DNA of 64,000 bases, from positions 124,001 to 188,000 of the forward strand of contig NZ_FNEM01000007.1 in the NCBI RefSeq assembly GCF_900100175.1, in the 5' to 3' direction. This document shows positions 43,830 to 52,524 of this stretch, in pieces. Source of the stretch: Ferrimonas sediminum (lineage in GTDB: Bacteria > Pseudomonadota > Gammaproteobacteria > Enterobacterales > Shewanellaceae). The notes under the pieces are model-generated. The model was not told the DNA's origin, did no database searches, and was given only the letters and a program-made list of their open reading frames with translations. Within the stretch, counting starts at the first letter, position 1, and each line of letters begins with the position of its first letter. A program made the position numbers and the translations under genes.

Positions 43830-45335
43830 ATGGAGTTCAGTGTAAAAAGCGGTAGCCCAGAGAAGCAACGTAGCGCGTGCATCGTCGTAGGCGTATTTGA
43901 ACCGCGCAGGTTGTCCGCCGTAGGTGAGCAGCTGGATCGCATCAGCGACGGCTACATCAGCAACCTACTGCGACGGGGCGACCTGGAGGGAAAACCCGGT
44001 CAGATGCTGCTGTTGCATCATGTACCTAATGTGCTGTCCGAGCGCGTATTGTTGGTTGGCTGTGGCAAAGAGCGGGAGCTGGACGAGCGCCAGTACAAGC
44101 AGATCATCGCCAAAACCATCAACACCCTCAACGAGACCGGCTCCATGGAAGCGGTGTGCTTCCTGACCGAACTGCACGTTAAGGGACGCGACACCTACTG
44201 GAAGGTGCGCCAGGCGATTGAGACCACCCAATCCACCCTGTACACCTTTGACGCCCTGAAGAGCAAAAAGGACGAAACCCGCCGGCCGCTGCGCAAGATG
44301 GTGTTCAACGTACCGACCCGCCGCGAGCTGACCATCGGCGAAAAGGCGATCACCCATGGCTTGGGTGTGGCCGCCGGCAGCAAGATGTGCCGCGACGTGG
44401 CCAATATGCCACCCAACATCTGCAACCCAGCCTACCTGGCCAGCCAGGCCCGCCAGCTGGCAGAACAGTACGACCGCCTGCGGGTGGAAGTGATTGGCGA
44501 AGAGCAGATGGCCGAGCTGGGCATGAACAGCTACCTGGCCGTGGGCCGCGGCAGTGAAAACGAATCGCTGATGACCGTATGCCACTACCAGGGCGGCAGC
44601 GACGATCAGCGCCCCATCGTACTGGTGGGCAAAGGCCTGACCTTCGATTCCGGCGGCATCTCCCTGAAACCCGGGGAAGGCATGGATGAGATGAAGTACG
44701 ACATGGGCGGCGCCGCCGGGGTGCTGGGCACCATGAAGGCGGTGTGCGAGCTGGGCCTGAACACCAACATCGTGTTCGTGCTGGCCGGCTGTGAAAACAT
44801 GCCCGATGGCAAGAGCTACCGTCCCGGTGACATTCTTACCACCATGTCCGGCCAGACGGTGGAGGTGCTCAACACCGACGCCGAAGGCCGCCTGGTGCTG
44901 TGCGACGCCCTCACCTACGTCGAGCGTTTCGACCCTGAGCTGGTGATCGACACCGCCACCCTCACCGGTGCCTGCGTCATCGCCCTGGGTAAGCACGCCT
45001 CCGGCCTGCTGTCCAACCAGAACTCCCTGGCTCACGACCTGCAACACGCCGGCGATCAGGCCGGTGACCGCTGCTGGCGTATGCCGCTGTGGGACGACTA
45101 CCAGGACCAGCTCAAGAGCCCGTTTGCCGACATGACCAACCTGGGTGGCCGCCCGGCCGGTACCATTACCGCCGCCGCGTTCCTGTCCCGCTTTACCAAG
45201 AAGTACAGCTGGGCGCACCTGGACATCGCCGGAACCGCCTGGGAAAGTGGCGCCAACAAAGGTTCTACCGGTCGTCCGGTACCGCTGTTGACCCAGTTCC
45301 TGCTGTCCAAGACCGGCGAACTCGACGCCGAGTAA
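43830..45335 (+). CDS. pepA: Leucyl aminopeptidase (cytosol aminopeptidase)
   Basis: M17 dinuclear-metal aminopeptidase, hexameric, 501 residues (E. coli PepA 503). The catalytic region shows [31 protein letters not shown] and the family signature [14 protein letters not shown]. In E. coli PepA also binds DNA at carAB and in Xer recombination; the same is possible but not visible here. ATG 43830 follows GGGAG. Followed by a strong terminator, then holC and valS in the usual order. Confidence 0.97.
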   Translation: MEFSVKSGSPEKQRSACIVVGVFEPRRLSAVGEQLDRISDGYISNLLRRGDLEGKPGQMLLLHHVPNVLSERVLLVGCGKERELDERQYKQIIAKTINTLNETGSMEAVCFLTELHVKGRDTYWKVRQAIETTQSTLYTFDALKSKKDETRRPLRKMVFNVPTRRELTIGEKAITHGLGVAAGSKMCRDVANMPPNICNPAYLASQARQLAEQYDRLRVEVIGEEQMAELGMNSYLAVGRGSENESLMTVCHYQGGSDDQRPIVLVGKGLTFDSGGISLKPGEGMDEMKYDMGGAAGVLGTMKAVCELGLNTNIVFVLAGCENMPDGKSYRPGDILTTMSGQTVEVLNTDAEGRLVLCDALTYVERFDPELVIDTATLTGACVIALGKHASGLLSNQNSLAHDLQHAGDQAGDRCWRMPLWDDYQDQLKSPFADMTNLGGRPAGTITAAAFLSRFTKKYSWAHLDIAGTAWESGANKGSTGRPVPLLTQFLLSKTGELDAE

Positions 45336-45354
45336 GCGGTCGCGACACCGAATC

Positions 45355-45380
45355 AGGGCGCCGTTGGGCGCCCTTTTTTT
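45355..45380 (+). terminator. Intrinsic terminator of pepA
   Basis: Stem AGGGCGCC/GGCGCCCT around GTTG (45355-45374) running into T7. Confidence 0.9.
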
Positions 45381-45469
45381 ATCATCATGGCAGCCCGGAG
45401 CGACCGCCTGTCCCTGGCCGCATGAACCGGGTAGAATAACGCCTTCACCACAGAGGAAGCCCACCGATC

Positions 45470-45919
45470 ATGGCCAATGCCACCTTCTATGTTTTGGCGC
45501 CCGATGCCGAGCCGGATCACCTGACCCTGGCCTGTCTGCTGGCGTCCGATTGCTACCGCCGCGGCCAGCCGGTGTACATTCACTGCCAGGATCAGAGCCA
45601 GAGCCATGAGATCGACGAGAAGTTGTGGCAATTTGACCCGCAGCGGTTCGTGCCCCATAACCTGGTTGGCGAGGGCCCCAGGGGTGGCGCTCCGGTGGAA
45701 ATCGGTCATAATGACCAGTTCAGCTCAAAAAAACGGCCAGTTTTAATAAACCTGTCCGCCACTGTGCCGCAATTTGCGGTAGAATTTGCCCAAATTTTCG
45801 ATTTTGTGCCGGCTGCAGACGATGCCAAGGTTCAGGCTCGGGAGCGCTTTCGCGCCTACCGACAGCTTAAGGTGGCCCTGACCACCCATGACCTGGCCAA
45901 GCAGCCGCTTTCGTTTTAA
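45470..45919 (+). CDS. holC: DNA polymerase III chi subunit
   Basis: A 149-residue accessory subunit of the DNA polymerase III clamp loader; it binds psi and single-strand-binding protein. ATFYVLAPD at the start, [20 protein letters not shown] and the [10 protein letters not shown] loop match HolC. ATG 45470 has AGAGGAAG 12 bases upstream. It precedes valS by 17 bases, the standard gammaproteobacterial arrangement, so the two are co-transcribed. Confidence 0.94.
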   Translation: MANATFYVLAPDAEPDHLTLACLLASDCYRRGQPVYIHCQDQSQSHEIDEKLWQFDPQRFVPHNLVGEGPRGGAPVEIGHNDQFSSKKRPVLINLSATVPQFAVEFAQIFDFVPAADDAKVQARERFRAYRQLKVALTTHDLAKQPLSF

Positions 45920-45936
45920 CTGATTTCGGAACACCC

Positions 45937-48783
45937 ATGGATAAGACTTACAATCCTAACTCGATTGAACAGCGCCATTATCAGCGTTGGGAAGATGCGG
46001 GTTACTTCAAGCCTCACGGCGACACCAGCAAAGACGCCTACAGCATCATGATCCCGCCGCCGAACGTTACCGGCAGCCTGCACATGGGTCACGCCTTCCA
46101 GGACACCATCATGGACACCATGATTCGGTTCCAGCGGATGCAGGGCAAAAACACCCTGTGGCAGGTCGGTACCGATCACGCCGGCATCGCCACCCAGATG
46201 GTGGTAGAGCGCCAACTGGCCGCTCAGGGCCAGACTCGCCAGGAACTGGGTCGTGACGCCTTCATCGATAAGGTGTGGGATTGGAAAGCCGAGTCCGGCG
46301 GTACCATTACCAAACAGCTGCGCCGCCTCGGTGCCTCCGTGGACTGGGATCGCGAGCGATTCACTATGGACGAAGGCCTGTCCAAAGCGGTTCAGGAAGT
46401 GTTTGTGCGCCTGTACGAAGACGACCTGATCTACCGTGGCAAACGCCTGGTGAACTGGGATCCTAAGCTGCACACCGCCATCTCTGACCTTGAAGTGGAA
46501 AACAAGGAAAAGAAGGGCTTCATGTGGCACTTCCGCTATCCACTGGCCGACGGTGTAACCACCGCCGATGGCAAAGACTACATTGTCGTAGCCACCACCC
46601 GTCCGGAAACCATGCTGGGCGACACCGGTGTGGCCGTGAACCCGGAAGATCCCCGCTACAAAGATCTGATCGGCAAAGAGCTGCTGCTGCCCATCGTTGG
46701 CCGTCGCATCCCGATTGTCGCCGACGAACACGCCGACATGGAGAAGGGCACCGGTTGTGTGAAGATCACCCCGGCCCACGACTTCAACGATTACGAAGTA
46801 GGCAAGCGCAACAAGCTGCCGATGATCAACATCCTGACCTTCAACGGCGACATTCGTGACGCCGCCGAAGTGTTCGACTTCAACGGTGAAGCCTCCGAGT
46901 GCTACAGCGACGAACTGCCGGCCAAATACCACGGCATGGAGCGCTTTGCCGCCCGTCGCGCCGTGGTTGCCGAGTTTGAAGAGCTGGGCCTGCTGGAAGA
47001 GATCAAAGACCACGTGCTGCAGGTGCCTTACGGCGACCGTGGCGGTGTGGTGATCGAACCGATGCTGACCGACCAATGGTACGTGCGCGCCGCGCCGCTG
47101 GCCAAAACCGCCACCGAAGCGGTAGAGAACGGCGACATCGAGTTCGTGCCAAAGCAGTACGAAAACATGTACTTCAGCTGGATGCGCGACATTCAGGACT
47201 GGTGCATCTCCCGTCAGCTGTGGTGGGGCCACCGCATTCCGGCCTGGTACGACGAATCCGGTAAGGTGTACGTCGGCCGCAACGAAGCCGAAGTGCGCGC
47301 CAACAACGACATCGCCGCCGACGCCGTACTGCGTCAGGACGACGACGTGCTGGACACCTGGTTCTCCTCCGCCCTGTGGACTTTCTCCACCCTGGGCTGG
47401 CCGGACAACCTGGAAGATCTGAAGACCTTCCACCCCACCGACGTACTGGTAACCGGTTTCGACATCATCTTCTTCTGGGTTGCCCGAATGATCATGATGA
47501 CCATGCACTTCATCAAAGATGAAGACGGCAAGCCTCAGGTACCGTTCAAAACCGTGTACGTGACCGGCCTGATTCGCGACGAAAACGGCGACAAGATGTC
47601 CAAGTCCAAGGGCAACGTCCTGGATCCGCTGGACATGATCGACGGCATCGACCTGGAATCCCTGGTTGAGAAACGTACCGGCAACATGATGCAGCCTCAG
47701 CTGGCCGCCAAGATCGAGAAGAGCACCCGCAAACAGTTCCCTGACGGCATCGCCCCTCACGGTACCGATGCCCTGCGCTTCACCCTGGCCGCCATGGCCT
47801 CCACCGGTCGTGACATCAACTGGGACATGAACCGTCTGGAAGGCTACCGCAACTTCGCCAACAAGCTGTGGAACGCCAGCCGTTACGTGCTGATGAACAC
47901 CGAAGAGCACGACTGTGGCTTCAACGGTGGCGAGCTGGAACTGTCTCTGGCGGATCGCTGGATTCTGGCCCAGTACAACGACACCGTGAAGAACATCCGC
48001 GAAGCGATGGAAGGCTACCGTTTCGACATCGCCGCCAACATCGCCTACGAGTTCACCTGGAACCAGTTCTGTGACTGGTACCTGGAGCTGACCAAGCCGG
48101 TTCTGAGCTCCGGCAGCGACGCCCAGCAGCGTGGCACCCGCCACACCCTGCTGACCGTGCTGGAAGGGATGCTGCGAATGCTGCACCCGCTGATGCCGTA
48201 CATCACCGAAGAGATCTGGCTGACCGTCTCCAAGCTGGTGGGCATCGAAGCCGACACCATCATGCTGCGTGAATTCCCAAGCTTCGACGCCGCCCTGGTG
48301 GACGCCGACGCTCAAGCGGATCTGGAGTGGGTGAAGCAGTTCATTGTCGCGGTACGTAACATCCGTGGCGAACTGAACGTCGCCCCGTCCAAGCCGCTGA
48401 ACGTACTGCTGAAGAACGCCAGCGAGCAGGATCTGACCCGGGTGGAAACCAACCGCACCTTCCTCAACCGTCTGGCGAACCTGGAGTCCATCGAGGTGCT
48501 GTCCGGTGACGCGCCGATGTGCACCACTCAGCTGATTGGCGAAATGGAGCTGTTGATTCCTATGGCCGGCCTCATCGACGTGGCTGCCGAAATGGCCCGT
48601 ATCGACAAGCAGATCGCCAAGCTGGCTCAGGACGCCGAGCGAGTGGAGAAAAAACTCTCCAACCAGGGCTTCCTGGCCAAGGCGCCTGAAGCTGTGGTAG
48701 CCAAGGAGCAAGCCAAGCTGGATGAAGCCAAGCGCGACATCAGCAAGCTGGAAGAGCAGAAAGAACAGCTCAAAGCGCTGTAA
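45937..48783 (+). CDS. valS: Valyl-tRNA synthetase
   Basis: Class I aminoacyl-tRNA synthetase charging tRNA-Val, 948 residues (E. coli 951). Visible are the HIGH motif in [15 protein letters not shown], the KMSKS loop in [14 protein letters not shown], the editing-domain motif [15 protein letters not shown], and the C-terminal coiled coil (about 880-948, [20 protein letters not shown]). ATG 45937. A long open frame on the opposite strand is only a shadow of its codon bias. Ended by a strong terminator. Confidence 0.98.
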   Translation: MDKTYNPNSIEQRHYQRWEDAGYFKPHGDTSKDAYSIMIPPPNVTGSLHMGHAFQDTIMDTMIRFQRMQGKNTLWQVGTDHAGIATQMVVERQLAAQGQTRQELGRDAFIDKVWDWKAESGGTITKQLRRLGASVDWDRERFTMDEGLSKAVQEVFVRLYEDDLIYRGKRLVNWDPKLHTAISDLEVENKEKKGFMWHFRYPLADGVTTADGKDYIVVATTRPETMLGDTGVAVNPEDPRYKDLIGKELLLPIVGRRIPIVADEHADMEKGTGCVKITPAHDFNDYEVGKRNKLPMINILTFNGDIRDAAEVFDFNGEASECYSDELPAKYHGMERFAARRAVVAEFEELGLLEEIKDHVLQVPYGDRGGVVIEPMLTDQWYVRAAPLAKTATEAVENGDIEFVPKQYENMYFSWMRDIQDWCISRQLWWGHRIPAWYDESGKVYVGRNEAEVRANNDIAADAVLRQDDDVLDTWFSSALWTFSTLGWPDNLEDLKTFHPTDVLVTGFDIIFFWVARMIMMTMHFIKDEDGKPQVPFKTVYVTGLIRDENGDKMSKSKGNVLDPLDMIDGIDLESLVEKRTGNMMQPQLAAKIEKSTRKQFPDGIAPHGTDALRFTLAAMASTGRDINWDMNRLEGYRNFANKLWNASRYVLMNTEEHDCGFNGGELELSLADRWILAQYNDTVKNIREAMEGYRFDIAANIAYEFTWNQFCDWYLELTKPVLSSGSDAQQRGTRHTLLTVLEGMLRMLHPLMPYITEEIWLTVSKLVGIEADTIMLREFPSFDAALVDADAQADLEWVKQFIVAVRNIRGELNVAPSKPLNVLLKNASEQDLTRVETNRTFLNRLANLESIEVLSGDAPMCTTQLIGEMELLIPMAGLIDVAAEMARIDKQIAKLAQDAERVEKKLSNQGFLAKAPEAVVAKEQAKLDEAKRDISKLEEQKEQLKAL

Positions 48784-48805
48784 GCTCTAACTCCAGATAC
48801 AGAAA

Positions 48806-48831
48806 AGCCACCGCATACGGTGGCTTTTTTT
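48806..48831 (+). terminator. Intrinsic terminator of holC-valS
   Basis: Stem AGCCACCG/CGGTGGCT around CATA (48806-48825) followed by T7. Confidence 0.9.
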
Positions 48832-48853
48832 ATTGCTCAAAACCAAAGACACT

Positions 48854-49056
48854 GGACCCTCGCGTTCGCAAGGGCGACAGGCCTTCCCTCCGTCGTGCCC
48901 GCGCACGCGGGTACCCAGTGGCTGTGCCTTTCGTCATTCTTGCGTAGGCGAGAATCCAGTGGCTTTCTTAACCAAAACCAAAACCAAAGACGCTGGGCCC
49001 TCGCGTTCGCAAGGGCGACGGTGCGGTTCGGACCCTCGCGTTCGCAAGGACGACGC
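48854..49056. repeat. REP-like palindromic repeat cluster, locus A
   Basis: One 35-bp-family unit (48854-48880), a composite two-hairpin element (48891-48970), then two more 35-bp-family units in tandem (48995-49029 and 49030-49056). Each 35-bp unit carries the imperfect palindrome CCCTCGCGTTCGCAAGGG. The composite element contains CCCGCGCACGCGGG and ATTCTTGCGTAGGCGAGAAT, each followed by CCAGTGGCT. A short linker AAACCAAAGACGCTGG or AAACCAAAGACACTGG precedes the first unit and the tandem pair. It lies between convergent valS and the lipoprotein gene. Confidence 0.85.
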
Positions 49057-49087
49057 TCAAACGACGCTAACGCTTCCCTCTCAGGCT

Positions 49088-50134
49088 TTAGTAAGGCCCC
49101 AGGTATACGGTGCCATTAGTGGTATTGGGCACCTCCAGTGCATCGCTTTTTTCCAGGGACACCAACACCCCACCGGAGCCTGGGGTTACCAGACGTACCC
49201 ATTGTCGCTGCTCACCGGCTCGCACTATTTTGGTTTTTTTCAATTCAGACTTGTCCAACTGCAGCTTCACATCGAAGGCCATCATAGCGAACACCTCCTG
49301 AACACCGGTGTGCATATGCTGGCGCAAAGCGTTGGCATCATCATCAAGCCACTTAGCCGACTGCTTAGCATCAATCATCGCTTGAGGTAATCGGTCAGAT
49401 GCTTTCTTCAGTGCCCTATTACGTTTGTTCTGCGCCTTATTTCGGGCCAGGGAATCTTTAGGCAGTTCTGCATATTTAGCTCGAATCTCAGCAATGCGAC
49501 GCTCAACTTCTTCTGGAGAGGGCATGCTGTCTACCGCTTCCAGCGCATCCGATTGATACACGAAGCGGTTGCGATACATCAATTTCGGCTTGCGGGTTTT
49601 TGCTTTGTTTCCGCCTGGCTTCTGATATAACTCTGCCACCAGGCTGACCTGCAATCGCCGCTTAGATACCGTCAAGCTGTAGCCGGGAGTGAGCACCAAC
49701 CCAATCTCCTCCGGGGCCAAACCTAATCCTTTGGCTCCGCCTTTCGGCGCCTTCTCCAACACAGTTACCGGCCTTCCCCTCAACTCAGGCATCGCCTCCA
49801 TCAACAGCTGATACTGCTTTTGATAGGCCAGTTTCAGTGCCTCCGGACCCATCGCCTGCTTCAGCTTGGCGATGGCATCTTCGGCCTCAGACTCATTGCT
49901 GCTATTTACGTAGGCATCCACCAGTGCCACCGCCAGCCCACCCAGCGCACCGCCACCGACGGCCGTCGTCTGTTGAACCGGGTACTGGGCATCCAACTCC
50001 GTGTCACTCAGGTTGGCATACACCTTGGCCTTAACCAGATCACCACTGCGATCCGGCTCCAACCCCTGACGATAGGGGCTGGCGCAACCACTTAGGCCCA
50101 CCAGAATGAATACAACCCATAAACTCCGTTTCAT
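49088..50134 (-). CDS. Lipoprotein of unknown function
   Basis: A 348-residue lipoprotein: signal MKRSLWVVFILVG and lipobox LSGC, mature sequence starting CASPYRQGLEPDRSG. A Gly/Ala-rich hydrophobic stretch near residues 60-73 (AVGGGALGGLAVAL) could be a glycine-zipper-like segment. The middle holds a Lys/Arg/Glu-rich helical region (about 200-255) and the C-terminus a beta-like region ending VYLGPY. ATG 50134 is chosen because AAGGAG lies nine bases upstream; ATG 50143 abuts the ribosome site. No family recognised. It is flanked on both sides by REP-like repeats. Confidence 0.75.
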   Translation of the reverse strand: MKRSLWVVFILVGLSGCASPYRQGLEPDRSGDLVKAKVYANLSDTELDAQYPVQQTTAVGGGALGGLAVALVDAYVNSSNESEAEDAIAKLKQAMGPEALKLAYQKQYQLLMEAMPELRGRPVTVLEKAPKGGAKGLGLAPEEIGLVLTPGYSLTVSKRRLQVSLVAELYQKPGGNKAKTRKPKLMYRNRFVYQSDALEAVDSMPSPEEVERRIAEIRAKYAELPKDSLARNKAQNKRNRALKKASDRLPQAMIDAKQSAKWLDDDANALRQHMHTGVQEVFAMMAFDVKLQLDKSELKKTKIVRAGEQRQWVRLVTPGSGGVLVSLEKSDALEVPNTTNGTVYLGPY

Positions 50135-50276
50135 TGCTCGCATCTCCTTGCGTTATCCCAATGTCAGCGAGCAACCTTACTGCAGTTACAAAAGGTTAAC
50201 AAATCGCACTCGAATTCAATTGCTTAAACCTTGATCAGCATTCGGTGTACGCAGCCCCCCATCTCAACCCGTCTTC

Positions 50277-50356
50277 CGTCGTGCCCGCGTACGCGGGTAC
50301 CCAGTGGCTGTGCCTTTCGTCATTCTTGCGCAGGCGAGAATCCAGTGGCTTTCTTA
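50277..50356. repeat. Composite two-hairpin REP-like element, locus B
   Basis: Starts CGTCGTGCCCGCGTACGCGG and continues with CATTCTTGCGCAGGCGAGAA; the two halves are diverged copies of one unit (CGTC, hairpin, CCAGTGGCT). Over 90 % identical by eye to 48891-48970, with a third copy at 63921-63996. Joined by the linker ending GAAGACGCTGG to the 35-bp array. Confidence 0.85.
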
Positions 50357-50381
50357 ACCCATACCCAAAACCGAAGACGCT

Positions 50382-50625
50382 GGACCCTCGCGTTCGCAAG
50401 GGTGACAGTGCGGTTCGGGCCCTCGCGTGCGCAAGGGCGACGGTGCGGTTCGGACCCTCGCGTTCGCAAGGGCGACGGTACAGTTCGGGCCCTCGCGTGC
50501 GCAAGGGCGACGGTGCGGTTCGGGCCCTCGCGTTCGCAAGGGCGACGGTGCGGTTCGGGCCCTCGCGTTCGCAAGGGTGACAGTGCGATTCGAGCCCTCG
50601 CGTTCGCAAGGGTGGCGGTACCTCC
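50382..50625. repeat. Array of seven tandem 35-bp repeats upstream of parM
   Basis: Units start at 50382, 50417, 50452, 50487, 50522, 50557 and 50592; the first six are exactly 35 bp and the seventh is degraded after base 24. Consensus: GGRCCCTCGCGTTCGC followed by AAGGGCGACGGTGCGGTTC. Variation is confined to a few positions, with alternating TT/TG in the palindrome centre. There are no spacers, so it is not CRISPR. The array ends 119 bp before the parM start. It may be a centromere-like parC site, a REP expansion, or a REP expansion put to that use. Confidence 0.9.
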
Positions 50626-50707
50626 TCCGCCGTGCCCGCGAAGCAGATGCTACCAATGTCACTTTTTTCAAAATTCAATTTAAGTTTGTGGATCCAGGGG
50701 TCGCATT

Positions 50708-50731
50708 AGCCCACGGTAGTGGGCTTTTTTT
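50708..50731 (+). terminator. Intrinsic terminator directly before the parM ribosome site
   Basis: Stem AGCCCAC/GTGGGCT around GGTA (50708-50725) and T7 (50725-50731). The T-tract ends three bases before the AGGA ribosome site and 13 bases before ATG 50744. No plus-strand gene lies between valS, which has its own terminator, and this site, so it acts on a leader transcript. Confidence 0.85.
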
Positions 50732-50743
50732 ACAGGAACTGGG

Positions 50744-51757
50744 ATGCAGTCAGCCAACATGAAATTCGCCATCGATGATGGATCCACCAACGTTAAAATC
50801 AGCTGGATTGAAAAGGGCCTGGTGCGCAGCGTCACCTCCCCCAACTCCTTTAGAAAAGACTGGAAAAGCGCCGCGCTGCTGAGCGACCGCAAGGTCTTCA
50901 ACTACCAGATTGGCGCCACCAAATACACCTACGACGCCACCTCAGACAAAGCCCTGTCCACCACTCATGTGGCCTTTCAATACGACGATCTGAACCTGCT
51001 GTCGGTACACCACGCCCTGCTTCAGACCGGCGTACAACCCGGCCCGGTCAGCATTCTGGTGACCCTACCGATCACCGAGTACTACAAGGCTGACGATTGC
51101 CAGAAAAACGAAGAGAACATCGCCCGCAAGAAGGCCAACCTGATGCGCGACATCAGTCTCAACAAGGGCGAATTGTTTGAGATTGTCGACGTCGAAGTGC
51201 TGCCGGAAAGCCTGCCAGCGGTGCTGACCACCCTGATGGATTCCGGCGTTAACGAGTTCACCAAATCGCTGGTGATTGACTGTGGCGGTACCACCCTGGA
51301 CATGGGCGTGATCGTCGGTGAATTCGATGACGTTTCGGCGGTGTACGGCAATGCCGAGATCGGCGTTTCCATGGTCACCAACGCCGCCCGCAAGGCACTG
51401 GCCGCTGCCGACAGCGACGCCAGCTACCTGGTGGCCAACGAGCTGATTAAGCGACGCCAGGACCGCAATTTTGTCAACGAAGTGATCAACGATCTGTCCA
51501 AGGTGGACTGGGTACTTGAGCGCATCGAAGACAAGATCTCCGAACTGGGCGCCGCCGTCGCCTACGAAGCCAAGACCTTTACCCGCAACCCCAACCGCAT
51601 CTATCTGGTGGGCGGTGGCGCCATGCTGATCGAAACCGCCATTCGCGCCGCCTACCCGACTCTGGGTGACAAGATTGTGCTGGTCCAGGAGCCTCAGGAA
51701 GCCCTGTCGCGGGAGATCTGCTGCTACCATGCCGCCGAACCGGCTGAAGCGGTTTAA
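50744..51757 (+). CDS. parM: ParM/StbA-family actin-like partition ATPase
   Basis: A 337-residue bacterial actin strongly resembling plasmid R1 ParM along its length: FAIDDGSTNVKISWIEKG (phosphate 1 loop, R1 has IDDGSTNIKLQW), SPNSFRKDW, KVFNYQIG, SVHHALLQTG, TLPITEYY, ENIARKKANLMR, VIDCGGTTLDMGVIV (phosphate 2) and YLVGGGAMLIETAI (adenosine motif). R1 ParM has 320 residues. ParM filaments push apart plasmid copies bound through ParR at parC. ATG 50744 follows AGGA; a second ATG at 50759 lacks a ribosome site. Followed after 11 bases by a ParR-like gene and preceded by a repeat array, in an otherwise chromosomal context. Confidence 0.92.
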   Translation: MQSANMKFAIDDGSTNVKISWIEKGLVRSVTSPNSFRKDWKSAALLSDRKVFNYQIGATKYTYDATSDKALSTTHVAFQYDDLNLLSVHHALLQTGVQPGPVSILVTLPITEYYKADDCQKNEENIARKKANLMRDISLNKGELFEIVDVEVLPESLPAVLTTLMDSGVNEFTKSLVIDCGGTTLDMGVIVGEFDDVSAVYGNAEIGVSMVTNAARKALAAADSDASYLVANELIKRRQDRNFVNEVINDLSKVDWVLERIEDKISELGAAVAYEAKTFTRNPNRIYLVGGGAMLIETAIRAAYPTLGDKIVLVQEPQEALSREICCYHAAEPAEAV

Positions 51758-51768
51758 AAGGGCAGCCC

Positions 51769-52518
51769 ATGCGCATTCGATGCAGCTTTACCCTGGAACC
51801 CGAGCTCCACGGTTCACATCAGTACGCGGTGGATACCCTGCGCCAGTGGCAGCAACAGGAGAGAGGCCGCGGCGACAGCAAAGAGGTGGCACAGCAACGG
51901 CGCAATGGCTTCCATCGCGACCTGTATCTGTCGGGCCTGTTTCTGCAGCAACTGTCACCACAGCTTCCTGCCATGTTGGCCCAGGCATTGGTGGAGGAGC
52001 GGTTGCAGGGCCAGACCCTGACTCAACTGCTGGCCGCCAGCGGCGTCAGTGTCGATAGCGACAGCGGCGCCGGTCTGTCTGACGGCCAGTGGACCAAGCT
52101 GACTTCGATGCTCAAGACCTCCATGGCGGCCCCCAAGGCCAGTACCGAGGTCAACCTGGCACCGCTGCAGCAGCAACTGGAACAGTTAGTAAAACAGCCG
52201 CAAACCACTCAGCCAGACAGCGACCTGTCCGGTGCACTGGCTCAGTTGGAGCAGCAACAGCAGCAGATTCTGGCCCAGCTGCAGCAGTTGGCCAGCCAGG
52301 GCGGCACGCCAGACGCCCAACCGGATTCCCATGTCGACTTTGGCAGCCAGTTTGTGGCACTGAAGCAGGGGCAGGATAAGTTGATGGCCCAGCTGAAGGC
52401 GCTGCGCAGTCAGGTCAGCAATGGCAACGCAATACCGGCCGGCGCCGATTCCGAGGTGCCCAGCCTGGATACGCAGTTGGCGCTGGCCAGTAAGGTAAAA
52501 TCAAAGGGGATCTGGTAG
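51769..52518 (+). CDS. ParR-like centromere-binding adaptor with Gln-rich tail
   Basis: A 249-residue protein. The first 75 residues resemble plasmid R1 ParR, a ribbon-helix-helix DNA-binding protein: IRCSFTLEPELHGSHQYAVD and QERGRGD...FHRDLYLSGLFLQQLSP parallel IAFKLNPDVN...VCDTL...GERSRLNRAALTAGLALY. The rest (about 100-249) is Gln-rich with predicted coiled coil (LAQLEQQQQQILAQLQQLAS) and ends KVKSKGIW; R1 ParR is only about 117 residues. In R1 the ParR C-terminus caps the ParM filament. AAGGG precedes ATG 51769. The assignment rests on position plus N-terminal similarity. Confidence 0.7.
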   Translation: MRIRCSFTLEPELHGSHQYAVDTLRQWQQQERGRGDSKEVAQQRRNGFHRDLYLSGLFLQQLSPQLPAMLAQALVEERLQGQTLTQLLAASGVSVDSDSGAGLSDGQWTKLTSMLKTSMAAPKASTEVNLAPLQQQLEQLVKQPQTTQPDSDLSGALAQLEQQQQQILAQLQQLASQGGTPDAQPDSHVDFGSQFVALKQGQDKLMAQLKALRSQVSNGNAIPAGADSEVPSLDTQLALASKVKSKGIW

Positions 52519-52524
52519 CCAAGG

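Noticed and set aside
45916-48711. Open frame of over 900 codons on the strand opposite valS
   Set aside because: Mirror of valS codon bias in G+C-rich DNA; low-complexity His/Gly/Val composition, no ribosome site, no recognisable domain. The same holds for the long frames opposite tkt, speA, the hybrid kinase, pepA and the chemoreceptor.
50382-50625. CRISPR array
   Set aside because: Units are directly abutting with no unique spacers, carry internal palindromes, and no cas gene is present.
50235-50762. Several overlapping frames across the 35-bp array on both strands
   Set aside because: The repeat contains no stop codon in several frames and 35 is not a multiple of 3, so any frame gives a periodic Arg/Ala/Pro-rich peptide. 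This is repeat DNA, not a gene.
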